Source: Pyrocephalus nanus (taxonomy: Eukaryota > Chordata > Aves > Passeriformes > Tyrannidae). From it: a DNA stretch of 64,000 bases. Below the pieces are notes generated by a model, which worked only from the letters and a program-made list of their open reading frames with translations, was not told the DNA's origin and did no database searches. The DNA lies in assembly GCA_038380795.1 (NCBI GenBank), contig CM076270.1, positions 15,535,001-15,599,000 on the forward strand. The letters run 5' to 3'. The translations under genes and the position numbers were made by a program. Below are positions 16,101-27,639 of the stretch, one piece after another (position 1 is the stretch's first letter; the number at the start of each line of letters is the position of its first letter).

Positions 16101-17183
16101 ACCACATATTGAGTACATAGTAGTGAGACAGTTGTTTAGTATTTAGGAAGGAACTTGGAAGGATTTATATTTTGATAGCTTTGAGATCCTCAGAGATCCT
16201 CTCGAGAACATGCTTTGTGCCAATCAAGTAACAGAGGAAAACGTGGAGAAAACCATCTTTCCAAATACCACCTGGAGGGACAGAAGCCCAGCACCAGCCT
16301 GTGTCTCCAGCAAAGAAATGGGCACAAAGCATAAATACTTGCATTGCCTTGGCATTTGTCCCTAAACACAGCAAATCCTCTTAAACGGGACAGTTTTCTT
16401 CAGCAAAAGTGGAGTACAATAGCTCAAAACTCAAACCCTCTTCTTTGGTCTTGTAATTTATGATTTTAAATAAGGAAAAACACATGAGATACCAATTAAT
16501 GCAAAGCAGTTAATAAATACTATGAAGCTATGTAGAAGTTTTTAATCACTGAGCTGTTCCATAGAAGAACAGCCCTATAAAAGGAAGAACCAGCTGATGG
16601 GAGAAGAAAAACACTGCGGATGGATTTTCTATTATTTGCATCATTCTTCTGAGGAGAAATGAGAAGGCATCAAATGAAAGTGATTCAAAACACCATGATA
16701 CTACAAATAAAAGCATTAATCACCTCAAAACGTATTAGAGGGAAAAAACCCCCACCCGGTGCCATTAATAACACAGATGGTTGAGACCTGCAAATCCATG
16801 TCCGTATTGATTTCGCAGCTGAGTTTAGAGGTTATAAGACCTCTGCACCAGCAAAGGGCCAAAAAGACATGGGGTGCGAAATAAAAAAAGATCCTCATTT
16901 TTAGTGGCGTACGTTCTCACAGCTTGGGATCTGGAGCCGTTCACAGCGCAACGCCGCGGCGGAAAGCCCCAAATCCTTCTGGAATTCCCTTACCCTCATC
17001 CTTTCTCCCCCCGCCCCCCTCAGGGTGGAAAGCAGGCTGCTTTCCCTGGAGGCTCGGTTCGCAGCCCTGGACCGCAGCCTGCAGGGCCTGGAGCTGCGCT
17101 TCGACCTGCAGGCGGAGGTGCTGGAGCGGGACCTGGAGCGGGACCTGCGGCGGGACGAGCCCTGGGCCCCCGAGGGCAGGTGA
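13129..17183 (+). CDS. SMCO1: SMCO1, first two coding exons; terminal exon not found
   Basis: Exon 1 (13129-13178) encodes MAKGSISLRSLNETLNR, with the last codon split. Exon 2 (17024-17179) continues VESRLLSLEARFAALDRSLQ and ends DEPWAPEG, with CAG and GTGAGC borders. The heptad-rich helix and the DExW motif resemble the N-terminal coiled coil of human SMCO1, a single-pass membrane coiled-coil protein of about 214 aa. The expected large terminal exon with the transmembrane segment is absent from the plus strand before RNF168. If exon 2 is not spliced onward, AGG TGA at 17178-17183 ends a soluble product of about 69 aa. Exon 2 is unusually GC-rich and sits at the edge of the RNF168 CpG island. 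The exon 1 donor (CAG|GTCTGA) is weak. Either the gene is truncated or decaying, or the exon is too divergent to recognise. Confidence 0.6.
13985..14178 (+). mobile_element. CR1 LINE 3'-end fragment
   Basis: Typical CR1 3' sequence runs from GGGGAGGCCCTGGCACAGGTT through CCTTCCAACCCAAACCATTTTAAGATTCTATGATG. It lies in the SMCO1 intron. Confidence 0.88.
14179..17020. other. SMCO1 intron 1, remainder
   Basis: AT-rich, intron-like sequence. No recognisable exon or RNA gene. A plus-strand frame at 14172-14498 begins in the CR1 tail and shows no known domain. Confidence 0.5.
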
Positions 17184-17249
17184 GCGCGGCCAGGGACGGC
17201 CCCCAACCCCCGGGGCAGCCACAGCCTCTCCGGGCAGCAGGGAAGGGTC

Positions 17250-17640
17250 GCTTCCCAGTGTCCCATCTCATCCCTCCCTCTAGCAGCGCGGAGCCGTTAA
17301 CCCTTGTCATATCGCGACAGGCAGATACAGCTCTCCACGCAGAGCCCGCAAACTCTACCTCCCAGCAGGCTCAGCGGCGGAGGAGGGGAAGAAGGAGGAG
17401 GAGGAGGGCGAGAAGGAGGAGGAGGAGCCGGCTCCCTCAGCAGGAGGGCGGGAAGGGCGCCGTGAGGGCGGAGCGCGGTCGCCATTGCGGGGCCTGTCCC
17501 GGAGCCGCAGCGGTGGGTGCCGGGTGCTCGCTGGGACCCCTGAGGGGCCGGGGCTGAGGGGGGGCCGGGGCGCGGCGGGGAGGGCCCTTATCTCTGGGCA
17601 CTCGCGTCCCCGGCGGTTATTTTTTAAATCAATAAAGACA
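17250..17640 (+). promoter_or_regulatory. RNF168: RNF168 CpG-island promoter and first non-coding exon
   Basis: This CpG-rich block precedes RNF168. A donor at GCAGCG|GTGGGT near 17512 probably ends a non-coding first exon. A later acceptor (CTTCCACAG at about 17815) may add an optional UTR exon, and the acceptor TTTCAG at 18444 leads directly into the coding exon. Start sites are inferred from base composition and splice signals. Confidence 0.6.
17379..17436. repeat. (GGA)n purine-rich simple repeat
   Basis: A run of GGA and GAAG units gives almost pure purine on the plus strand inside the RNF168 promoter island, about 80 bp upstream of the probable first exon donor. Confidence 0.85.
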
Positions 17641-18487
17641 GCGGAAGTAGTAAAACCCGCCTAAAGTGTGTTTGTCTCCATGGCGAGTTCTGTGTGGGGA
17701 ATCGCAGCCTTTCTCTCGAGGACCTGATGTGGTTGCCTGTTTTAGAAGCTTGTAACTTATAAATCGGTGCTTTTATTCTTTCTGCTGCATATTTCTTTGT
17801 TTTCTCTTCCACAGAGGCCAAGTGGAAAAATCCTGTGAGGAACCAGATGATCCGCACTGTTTCAAGTCATACAAGAAGGTGCTGAAGTCTTAATTCTTCA
17901 TTTATCATAGGAAAAGAGTATCTTTGCTTTTTGGTATCAGCTTAAGCAAGCAAATGAATGAGAAAGAAGCTGCTCTGCCCTGATGATGTATTTCACCTTC
18001 AGAATATGCTGGAAGCAAGTCTGTGCCAAAAGCAGCTTTTGAAGGACATGGAGGTACTGAAAAATTGAGCAAATGGAAGGTTAAGGTAACTGGGATAACG
18101 TATCCAGCATAGCTTGTCACAGATAGAGAGTGCTGGGAGAGGAGTGGAGTTATAGAAGTGTCAGGAAGAACTCTCACCTTCTTTTCCCCTCTCACCACCT
18201 TTTTGCTATCCTCAAAGCACCTGTTACAGCTCACAGGAAAGTGCAGTAGGAAAACCTGGTATAATTTTTGTGTGAGTTTTGGAAAGATTTGCATCTTCCT
18301 CTAGAATCCGTCGGGTCCTGAGCAAAAGCAACCGCTTAGACAGGCTTCTAAATACACTAACGTTTTCTTAAAGTTGTAAAACATTTTCTGTTTTCCTTTC
18401 TTTTACCTCCCCTAAGGAACATAAATGTTTGACTTTGCTTTCAGGTCCTGATGTTGTCCTAGTCTTGTTCCTCTAACTCGAGTCAGT

Positions 18488-21400
18488 ATGTCAAAGAAAT
18501 CCAAGGCCCCGCTTTCCTTGTCCGACTGCCTCTGCCAAATTTGCATGGAGATCTTCGTGGAACCCGTCACGCTGCCATGCAGTCATACGCTCTGTAATTC
18601 CTGCTTCCAGCTGACAGTGGAAAAGGCCAGTCTTTCTTGCCCGTTTTGTCGGCGTCGAGTCTCTTCTTGGGCACGGTACAATGCCCGCAGAAATACTCTT
18701 GTCAACTGGGAGCTCTGGGAGAAGATTCAGAAGAATTACCCGGAGGAGTGCGAGAGGAGGATTAACGGACAGGATTTGGATGAGGAGAGTAAGTGGCATG
18801 TCACTTGTCCTGGCACATCTCTGCTTTGCCACAGCAATCACTGTGGGTGGACTTTGGATGTTGGGAGATGAAGAGCTGTGGGTAGGGAGGTGTGTTACTG
18901 ATGGGCAAGGCAGAGGCAGTGCCTCTTTCATTTGTAGTACAGAGGGTAAAAAGGCCCCAGTTTTTATTGCTCATTTTCAGCTGTAGCATCTGCAAGCAGC
19001 GTTTCGGTGTGCAGGTGTGTTTCTTTATCACTGTCAGATAAGTGAAGTGGTTGAAAGTTTTTTAACTCTATTAATTAGTTTGGTTAGAGATTCCAGGGGT
19101 TCAGTCATCATAAGAGTCTCAGGGCCTGAAACTGTGGTGTCAGACAGAAGGAAGTGAAATCTGATTGACTTTTTGAAGAGGCGTTTTGGGGTTTGTTATG
19201 TTTCAAGCTCCCTTGGGGGAGACTTGTTGGTAGGTTGGCTCTGTGGCACCTTGTTCAACATGCAGTGTTATGAGGTCTTTTTAATCACAACGAGTGAAAA
19301 ACACGTGTTATGGTCAGTGTAGCAACAGAGAATGAATCATGGAATGGTTTGGGTTGGAAGGGACCTCAGAGACTATCTCGTTCCACCCACTGCCACAGGC
19401 AGAGACACCTTCCACTATTCCAAGTTGCTCCAAGCTCTGTCCAACGTGGCCTTGAACACTTCCAGGGATGGGGCAGCCACAGCTCCCCTGGGCAACCTAT
19501 TCCATCATATTTACTTCATATACAGTGATAGGAAATCACAGCCTGTTCCTGCCATGCTGTGACACGGCGCTTTTCTTTTTTTTGTGTGTATGTTATTCCT
19601 TTGTAACACAAAGTGCTTTTTTTTTTTTTTTTTTTAATCACAACACTTGATTTCAGTCTAATTATTCCCGTGACAGGGTGTGGAAGTCATCTATTGTTAA
19701 AATTGTTGTTGACTGTCATGATATTGCTTTGTTCTTTACTTTGGTTTTTCCCTATCCATTAGTCTGTGTCCCCAAGCCACAGCACCAGCTGAGCAAGCCT
19801 GGGGAGCTGAGGCAGGAATATGAAGCAGAGATTAGCAAGGTAAGTCTAAAAATACATTTAAAAGCATAAATACTTCATATCCAGTTACTTGAATTGTTCC
19901 CAGTTATATAAATTGTTCCCACAAACAGCTGTATTTCGTGATAAAGATACTTAAAAGGACATTGCAACTGCAGGAACATACTGGTCACTCCTGAAGGATG
20001 GATTAAATTTATGGAAGAGGAGAAATTTCCTTGTGTGAAACAAGGTGACATTTCTCATGGTTCTTGATCTGTACCTCATACTTCACCTCTAAGTCAATGC
20101 ACATAAAAGTAGCAAGTGTAAAAATGTGAAACTGTTTGGGCTTTAGTTTTATGCTTGCCTTACAGACCACAACTGAATGAATACAGCATTTTCTTATGCT
20201 GTTACCTCCACTCGTTTGAAAATCAGAAGAAAATATTTTTAAGAAGTCTTAGTTTTGCCCATTTAAGGATCTTTCTTCCAATTCAGACACACTAGTACTA
20301 AGATTTATATTTGCAAAATATGTGAGAATGCTCATTTCCCTGACAGCCCCTTGCTGCTGGTTACAGGAGCAGGAGGAGTGCGTAAAGCAGAGGACTGTGG
20401 GTAAATTCCAAATTCCCTTACCCAGCAAAGAAAGATTTCAGTCTTGAAGTACTTTGCTGTCCTCATGGAGTTGCTGGTAACTGATGTCTCTGTGGGTGTC
20501 TGCTGTAAGGAAGGCAGATGTAAAATTCTTGGCCTGCTGCTTTGGGTTTCGTGTGTTTCAGGAGAGCAGGACTCTTCTAGAAGAGAGAGATGTGTGTCAC
20601 TGGGGTATGTGATGATATGATGATACAAGCAAGTTGAGCAAATGCTGTGGAATAGCTGCCATCCAGCCTTAGAAAGAATCCTAATCCCAATTTCTCTGTA
20701 GATCCCTGTATTTGAGATCTTAGTTTTTGTTTGAAAAGGTGAGGAATGGAGTTTAACCTTGCAGGTGAGCAAGGCTGATGGTGTAATCTGGCAGAAACCA
20801 AAAGGTTGTGGTCAAACCCAAGGCTCTGCACGCAGTATCAGAGTGATTTACACCTTTGGAGACTCGTGCAGTTAAATACTGGCTCTAGTTTTTGTGACTA
20901 GCAGATGGTTCGCATTTAAGGAGCATCAGCTCAGAGGTTCTGGTGCAAGATGTGGTCCTGCAGCTGTAACCAGGCGGGTTTTCAAACACATCTCTTGCAG
21001 GTGGAGGCAGAAAGGCGAGCGCACGAACAGGAGGAGAACAAGGCGAGCGAGGAATTAATCCAGCGGCTGCTGGCAGAGGAGGAGGAGGAGCACAGGCTGG
21101 CAGAACAGAGGCGGAGGGAGATGGAGAAACAGCTGAAGCAAGATGAAGAGCTGGCCTGGCAGCTCAGTAACAGTCTGGTGAGTTAGGGTAGAGGGGGGAC
21201 AGCAGAAAACATTGATACAGTGCCAGCAACTTCTCAGAGATCAAGCTAAAGTTTGGAATAATTTGCATTTATTTTAGCTGTAGTTGGAAGCTGTTGTCAG
21301 CCCCCAGTACTTTAGAGCCTTGGTTGACAATTAATTTTTAAAAAACCAGTGGGAGGGTCAAATACCTCAAACATTTCTACTTGTGTAACACACACTTGAA

Positions 21401-23942
21401 ATCCAGCATCCAGCACATGTGCTGCATGTTTTCATTGTGAAACATTTTAAAACACTGGTTTTCTCCTGAAAACTACCCTTTCCCTATGATTTCAAAAATC
21501 CTTCTTTGGAAGAAAATAACGTCTCTAACCTGTACTGGAAAAAAGGAACATACAGCGAAAATTTACCTTATCTTTTGGGGGATTTTTTCATTTTATTAAT
21601 TTGTTTTGGTTAGTTGGAGTCTTTTCCCAGTGAGGAAAGCTGTGTACTTATTTGAGCAAATCCTCCTGTCCTTCAATACTAGATACAGGAAAGTGTATGG
21701 AACATGTAGCATTTCTTATTCCATAACTATCTGTTACTTACAGTTCTAGAATCCTTTGGGTAAAAGTAACTAATTGTGCAGCAAAACCAAAGTAGTTCTC
21801 TGGGGGTTTCTCTAGTCTGTGTTGTGTTTTATTTTATGTAACACTGTTTTTACTTGTCATGGAAGAACGAGGATGCCGAGGGACACATGCTCAGCAGCCC
21901 ATCACCAGCACACAGCCTCTCGCCTCAAACATCCCCAGCACAGTTGTGCAAGGCAAAGAACAGACCAAGCAACACTGGAGACATTCAGAAGTAAGGGATT
22001 CAAGTGTTTCTTCCTTAATTATTGATCCGTTTCTTCGGATAGTGTCCTTCTGCTCCATTTGCTTCCTTGGAATCCTGCAGGGCAACTTCCCTTGATAATC
22101 GGGGACAAATGTGTGAAGTGTTGAAGGTTAAAACATCTCCTCATATGAGGAGAAGGGAAACACTTGCCCTTCTTGTTGTTTTGGTTTGTCAGAATGAACC
22201 TGGAGATCTTGGTTAATGCAAAGGGCTGACAATCCAAGGAAAAATTGTTTAAAAGGGTGTACATTTTCCTTTCAGGTACCTATCTCCGAAGAATCATGGT
22301 ATGCTGGGATCAGCATCATTCTCTAGTACCCCAGGAAGAGGCAGGAGCAGCTCTGGCTCAGTGGTAACTGGAATCATTTTGTTATGAATCTCAGCATTGG
22401 TCACTGAGATATTTTCCCTTTTCCTGTAGCATTCCATCCTCTATTCCCCTTGCCCATCAGCGCTGGGCAGGTTATCTCGCCCTTTATAAGCTCCCCTCAA
22501 TATTCATAATTCCAGGTTCGGGAGATTACTGGAGGGGGGGTGCACCCTGATTTACATCATTCCATGTCTGTCTGTCTGATCATTCCTGGTAGGCCTCAGA
22601 AGAACACAAACAGGCTTGAACAGTTGGTTGAGTCACTGATAAAAGGAAAACACTGCAGTTTTGGTTTTGCTCCTTTTAGCTGTGTTTCTGAAGTTGTTTT
22701 TAAATATTTTCATGATTATTAAGCAATTAGGTATTTTTTAAAAAGAGAAGTATCCCAGTTGCTCTCTCAGAGCACTTCAGGGCAGTGCAGCTATGAGAAG
22801 TGAGATTGGCATTTATTCATACCCATGGGCTTTTAATAAATTTACTTTCTTGGTGGTTTCTCCCTGTTCTTTAGGAGACCAAGAGCAATGAAGGCAGCTG
22901 TTCTGCACTGCAGGATGAGCAAGAGGAAATGCCAACCCTGTCTCCACAGCTGACCAGTGTAAATAAAGATTCTAGTGCTAAGGATTTGTTTTTGGAATCA
23001 TGCATGAACTACTTTAGTGCCTCAGCTTCAGGTGAAACCGCTACTGTCAAGCAGGAAAAAACACCAGGACCAAATTGTTTAGGAGATGGAGTTCCAGGTG
23101 CACTTCATGGAGCCACAGAAGGGGAAGGGTCTAGAACAGCTCTTTGTAGATCCAAAGGAGAAGATGATGAAATGGAGACAAACAGTGGCAGTTTAACACG
23201 TGTAGAAAGCATAAACCTTAAAAACTCTCCTCAAACTTGTACCTCTGCTCAGACAGGGATGAATTCCATGATATCTGACAGCCAGAATGCAGGATGTGAT
23301 CTAGGGAAGGTGGCTGCACACTCGGATGAAAAGGAACCAGAGGAGCTGCAGAACACTAAGGAGACTCCCAAAAGGAAGCTCCTGGAGGCCCCAGCTGATG
23401 CTGTGACTGACTCAGAGGCGCTTGACAAGAGGAGAAGAACCTGTTCTGAAAGTTTGGAAGACCAAGGGGTGCAGATTAACGATTTCAACTTGCAAACACA
23501 AAGAGCCTTTGAGCAGGAGTTCTATGAAAGGCGCAGGCAGGAGGAACAGGACAGGCTTCTGGCTCTGCAGCTGCAAAAGGAGCTGGACAAGGAGGAAAGG
23601 ACACTCAACCGGCAGAAGGGCTCTCCAGATGAGTATCTGCTTCGCACCAAACCACCTCAGTCTCTGAGAGACTCTGCTGCCAAAAAGGGAAGTTCCAAGG
23701 TGGCCAAAGACTCAAAGGGATCAAAAAAACAGGCTGAAACCAATCACTGCAAGACTCGGAAAGGTTCCTGCAATGAAAACTGGCAGTCCCCTGCCAAGGT
23801 CTGGGTGAAATCCCCCAGCAACAAGGAGGGAAAGGTTTTGAATTGCGTGGTCAATACCAGTGACAAGAATGATATTTGCTCACTGCCTAAGAACAAGCAG
23901 AAGACGATCCTGCAAATGTTTAAAAACCCTGTTGCAGAGTAG
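18488..23942 (+). CDS. RNF168: RNF168, RING E3 ligase for H2A/H2AX K13/K15
   Basis: Six coding exons, 18488-18788, 19763-19839, 21001-21177, 21866-21990, 22276-22363 and 22875-23942, keep phase and give 611 aa (human 571). The RING finger has C16, C19, C31, H33, C36, C39, C51 and C54, followed by the basic residues R55-R57 that contact the nucleosome acidic patch in the human enzyme. LRM1 is about 104-126, the UMI and MIU1 ubiquitin-binding helices about 127-185, MIU2 about 468-497 and LRM2 about 501-513 (NRQKGSPDEYLLR). RNF168 reads ubiquitin laid down by RNF8 at DNA breaks and ubiquitinates H2A, recruiting 53BP1 and BRCA1-BARD1. The middle of exon 6 is poorly conserved, as usual. The exon 4 acceptor is slightly uncertain: GGAAG|AAC was chosen, and a second in-frame AG lies 6 bp on. 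The mRNA probably has non-coding first exons near 17500. Confidence 0.97.
19330..19505 (-). mobile_element. CR1 LINE 3'-end fragment
   Basis: Reverse-complement CR1: AATCATGGAATGGTTTGGGTTGGAAGGGACCT through GGGATGGGGCAGCCACAGCTCCCCTGGGCAACCTATTCCA. It lies in RNF168 intron 1. Confidence 0.88.
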
Positions 23943-25005
23943 ATCAGCAGAGCCACGGACACGTGGTGAACTGGGAATGGGAACTGTGGGGATGTTCTCC
24001 CGTGCTAGGCAAAACTTCCTCAAGCAGTTCCGAGGTGTTGGTTTGGAGGAGGATCGCTTTGGGCAGTGGTGGTGTGAGTTCTGAGTTTTAGCAGTGTACG
24101 CCCTCAGACTTGAATGTTTCTTAATAGCTCTTCTCCTGAATGTTATTTTCTAGGGCTTGCAGCACTTCTTGCAGGACTCACAGCGTTTCTTGTTTTCTGG
24201 TGCTTGGTTTTACATGGTTTGGAAGGTGAATACCAGTTCAGGTACGCAAGGATAACTTAAAATGAGAATCCGGAGCCTTTTACAGAAAGAATGCATGTTC
24301 TGTGGAGGAAGCAAGCAGAGAACCAGGCTGTATTCCCAGCCGGCTGGCAGCTGCAAGGTTCAACCCTCAGCACAACCACCACTCTGTCACTTGAAGCGTG
24401 TCACTGAAATTTTGGCTGTTTCTGGAATTGCAGCCCAGAACTATTCTGGAATTAACACAAGTGTAACCGGACAGCCACTCTTTCCCTCTAATGTGCTAAC
24501 CCCTCCCTTGGACAAAGGAGGGAAGAAACAGGTCATTCTTCCACTGCCAAAGCCAAGGATCTTTCACGGATGTCAAGGCTATGGGCTCATATTCACCTCT
24601 GTTCAGAGAGGTCCCTCCTGCAGATCCCATTTCCCTTGTTAAGAACAACATACTTTTGTTTTCTTATTGCTAATGTTCTGCAACTTTATTCTTCTATAAT
24701 ACTGTTACCTGTATTTGGTACTGTTTAATTTTCATACTCAAACTGGTTTGAGTCTGATTAAAACCACATAATATTAAAAAAATACCCCAGTCCAGAAGCC
24801 AGTTATGATAGAGAAAGTTAAACCAGAAGGGGAAAAGTGACTGAAAACTGGAATTGTCAGTAATGATGTAACTGTAATTAAAGATTCACATAACTGCCCT
24901 GTCTGGCTGTAACTGTTCCCCTCCATTATTTGAGGCACTACCAATACTGTTCCAGTTGGGTTTAAAACTAAAATAACTTAAAATAAATTGTAATTTAGAC
25001 CTGGG
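23943..25005 (+). other. RNF168: RNF168 3' UTR with poly(A) signals
   Basis: After the RNF168 stop there is about 1 kb without genes. An AATAAA at 24982-24987 is the best terminal signal, and an ATTAAA near 24877 is an alternative upstream signal. Confidence 0.65.
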
Positions 25006-25600
25006 GGTGCTGTGGCCTGTAGGAAGTTGAGGCTGGTGAAGAGTTTACCAGGTCCTACTCCACAGAGGAAGTTTTCTTTCTAATTGCTTTATCTGTTTTA
25101 TGAAGCCATATTTTGGCTTTTCTTTGCTTCTTTCGAGGTACTTTTGCACTGTTCATGTTTGAAGTGGAGCCAAGCACCATCTTTAAGTGCTGAAGGCTGT
25201 TAGTCACCAAAGTCACCAATTGTTTGAGATTTGTCTGGTTTTTTTGAACCCCACTGATGATTTTAATTCTGTTTTGGGAAATTTGTAACAAAAAACTTCA
25301 AATGAGTATCTTCTGATGGTTTAGTTTTCAAAAAACCCCCAAATTTTACCGAAAGCATGACCGGCACACCGAGCCAAAAATCTGATTTGTTGGTTTTTTT
25401 GTTTCCCTCTGCCTGTATGTCTCTATCAATGCTGGACTTCTCATAAATAAATGATCTGTTCTGAGATGTTTTTGGAGAAAGTTACAACAGATGACCCGCT
25501 GCAAATCCTTCACTTTTCCTCCTGCTGCCTCAGCCATTGTGCTGGAAGCCTTCCTTCAATATGGATCTGCTTCTCATTAATCCTTACCTGAGTTGAGGTT
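25006..25600 (-). other. Unidentified interrupted antisense reading frame
   Basis: On the minus strand a 63-codon frame (25537-25346, starting MAEAAGGKVKDLQRV) and a 78-codon frame (25291-25055, Lys-rich, ending IRKKTSSVE) lie in the same frame. They are separated only by three stop codons within about 15 codons. The second frame has an amphipathic, basic character. I recognise no family. It could be a decayed processed gene copy, a spliced two-exon gene with a tiny intron, or chance in AT-rich DNA. No flanking poly(A) or target-site duplication is obvious. Confidence 0.25.
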
Positions 25601-27220
25601 CTTTTCTGTCAACAGAAACAAATATATCCCTTCATTAATTCAAGTGTTCTTTAAGGCAGAGCTGCTGGCTGTTTCCATGCTGGTGACCCTCAGCCTTTCC
25701 ACTCTGGATAAGCCTGTGAAAAATAAACTCCATTTTCAAAGCAGATGAGGAGAAAGAGTTTATTTGCTGCCCAAACGCTAAGTTTATGCCCAAGTACCAG
25801 CTTTGGCACTTGGGGACTCCCCACAGTTCAATTCCAGATGTTAAAGGGGTAGAGGAAGCCTTAGGGGTGCAGAAGGGGAGGGAGGATTTCCGTTTCTGGC
25901 AGCACCGTGCTTTGTACAAGTGGCTTGAAGCCACATCCCAGTACATGGATTGCTGCATTTCATACCAGTCTCATTCCCTTTTCCTCCACAAGCTGTTCCA
26001 TGGATTCTTTCTTTTCCCTTTTAATGTGTGGTTATGCCTCTCTTCCATGAAAGACTTGTGACATGCACTGAAGTAATCCCAGTAAGTAGTTCAGTAAGGG
26101 TGGTGCTCCAAAGACTTCCTCACTAACAACAGCAAATCCTGCTGCTGTGACTCCTTTGAAAATCACTACAAAAATTACAAAATTTGCCATTTCAAAGGGC
26201 TAAATAGCTCACAAGGGGGTTTTGGTATGTTTGTGTATGCTGGAGGGTGTGTTGAAGGATTTGGGGGATATTTGTGTTTTTCCTGCTCACTGAATTTTGT
26301 CCTCAGTGTCAGAACCAGCTCTTACATAAGAACTGCTATTTTTGCAAGCAGAATGGAAAAAAAGCAAGGGGCTACACGTTGATTGTTAGATAAACCCCGT
26401 CCTTGAGTGCAAAATGTCCCAAACCTGTCACCTACAGCAGCAGCCCCATCCGAGGTTGGGAGACTGCCAGCCCTCAGGTCCCCCAAACAATCCCATTCAT
26501 CACCACACACTCGGCACAGTAATCCTCACTGGGCACAACTCGGCCTGTCCTTTTAGATCTTTATTGTGAGAGAGTGGATTTTGGTTGTACCAACAGCTGT
26601 GATCCGGGAGCTCTGATGAAATGAGCTTTGTTTTCCTGATGTTTGTGAAGCAGGACTGTGTGTTTAGGATGTTTGGGATGGTTTAACGGTTCACTGCTGC
26701 TCAGAAGGGTGAGTTCACCTGCCTTCAGCTCTGGTGAGTCATCTCTCCTGTTTGTGAACCAAGTTCAGTTCATCCAACTGCCAGGAAAAACAAAACAAGC
26801 GCCAAAAAACCAGATACGTTACAGACTTGGTCGCTTTCCCGAGGGGATGGGAAGCAGGGAGGGCATAAGAGAGAGAGCAGATGTACTTATTTTCATGGCA
26901 GTGATGTATTAAATTATTAGAATTCTGAGGAAACCTCAGCTTTCTGTGGTGCTCACTATAGCTGTGGCGCTCACTATAGCTGACAATGTTAGTGCCCAGG
27001 TGCTCAGCAGCACTCCAGCCCGCTGGCAGCAAGCTAGCCAAGTTCCTGCTGTGCAGGGAAACTGCTGAAAGGAGTAAAACCCTCCTTTTCTGCCACTTCA
27101 GCAGGCGGCCTGGGCATCAGAAACACCCGACGTGGTGGGTGGGGACAAACGCAGGGGTTTGAGTTTTAGGGGTTTCTTATCCCCGATTTATGGTAACACC
27201 TCTTGTGCCATTGCTGGGCT
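25601..27220. other. Intergenic RNF168-UBXN7, nothing recognised
   Basis: Apart from a small tandem duplication near 26950 I see no coding sequence, RNA gene or clear repeat in this stretch. Confidence 0.5.
26946..26984. repeat. 18-bp tandem duplication
   Basis: GTGGTGCTCACTATAGCT is followed directly by GTGGCGCTCACTATAGCT, two copies differing at one base. Confidence 0.85.
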
Positions 27221-27224
27221 CCCC

Positions 27225-27562
27225 AAGCAGAGCCGGGGTCCATCCTCTGCCCCCTCCCTGCAGGCACTGACACACATGGGAGGCCCCTCTCAGTGTCTCC
27301 TCTGGAGGCTGAACAGCCACTGCTCCCTCAGCCTTTCCTGCTCCCAGAGATGCTCCATCCTTTCAGCCTGTGCTGGACCTGCTCCAGGAGTCTCGCGTCC
27401 CTCCTGTGCTGAGGAACCCAGAGCTGGATTCCAGATGTGCCTCACAGGGCTGGGCAGAGGGGCAGGATTCCTTCCCTCCCTGACCTGCTGCCAATGCTCT
27501 TCCTGATGCCTCCGGGATCCCATTGGCCTCTTGGCCCCCAGGACACACTGCTGGCTCAGGGA
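27225..27562 (-). mobile_element. CR1 LINE internal fragment
   Basis: The stretch with CTCAGCCTTTCCTGCTCCCAGAGATGCTCCATCC, AACCCAGAGCTGGATTCCAGATGTG and GATCCCATTGGCCTCTTGGC matches the conserved reverse complement of the internal CR1 3' region. Here it forms the upstream border of the UBXN7 CpG island. Confidence 0.78.
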
Positions 27563-27639
27563 TAGCTTGTCGTCCCCCAGGCCCTTCACCGCAGCGCTGC
27601 TCTCCAGCAAGTCCCCCCCAGCCTGTAGCGGTGCTCGGG

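Noticed and set aside
16874..17557. 227-codon plus-strand frame over SMCO1 exon 2 and the RNF168 promoter
   Set aside because: It reads exon 2 out of frame. Its tail from 17282 could join SMCO1 exon 2 in phase, but encodes only a poly-Arg low-complexity stretch from the GGA repeat with no SMCO1 likeness.
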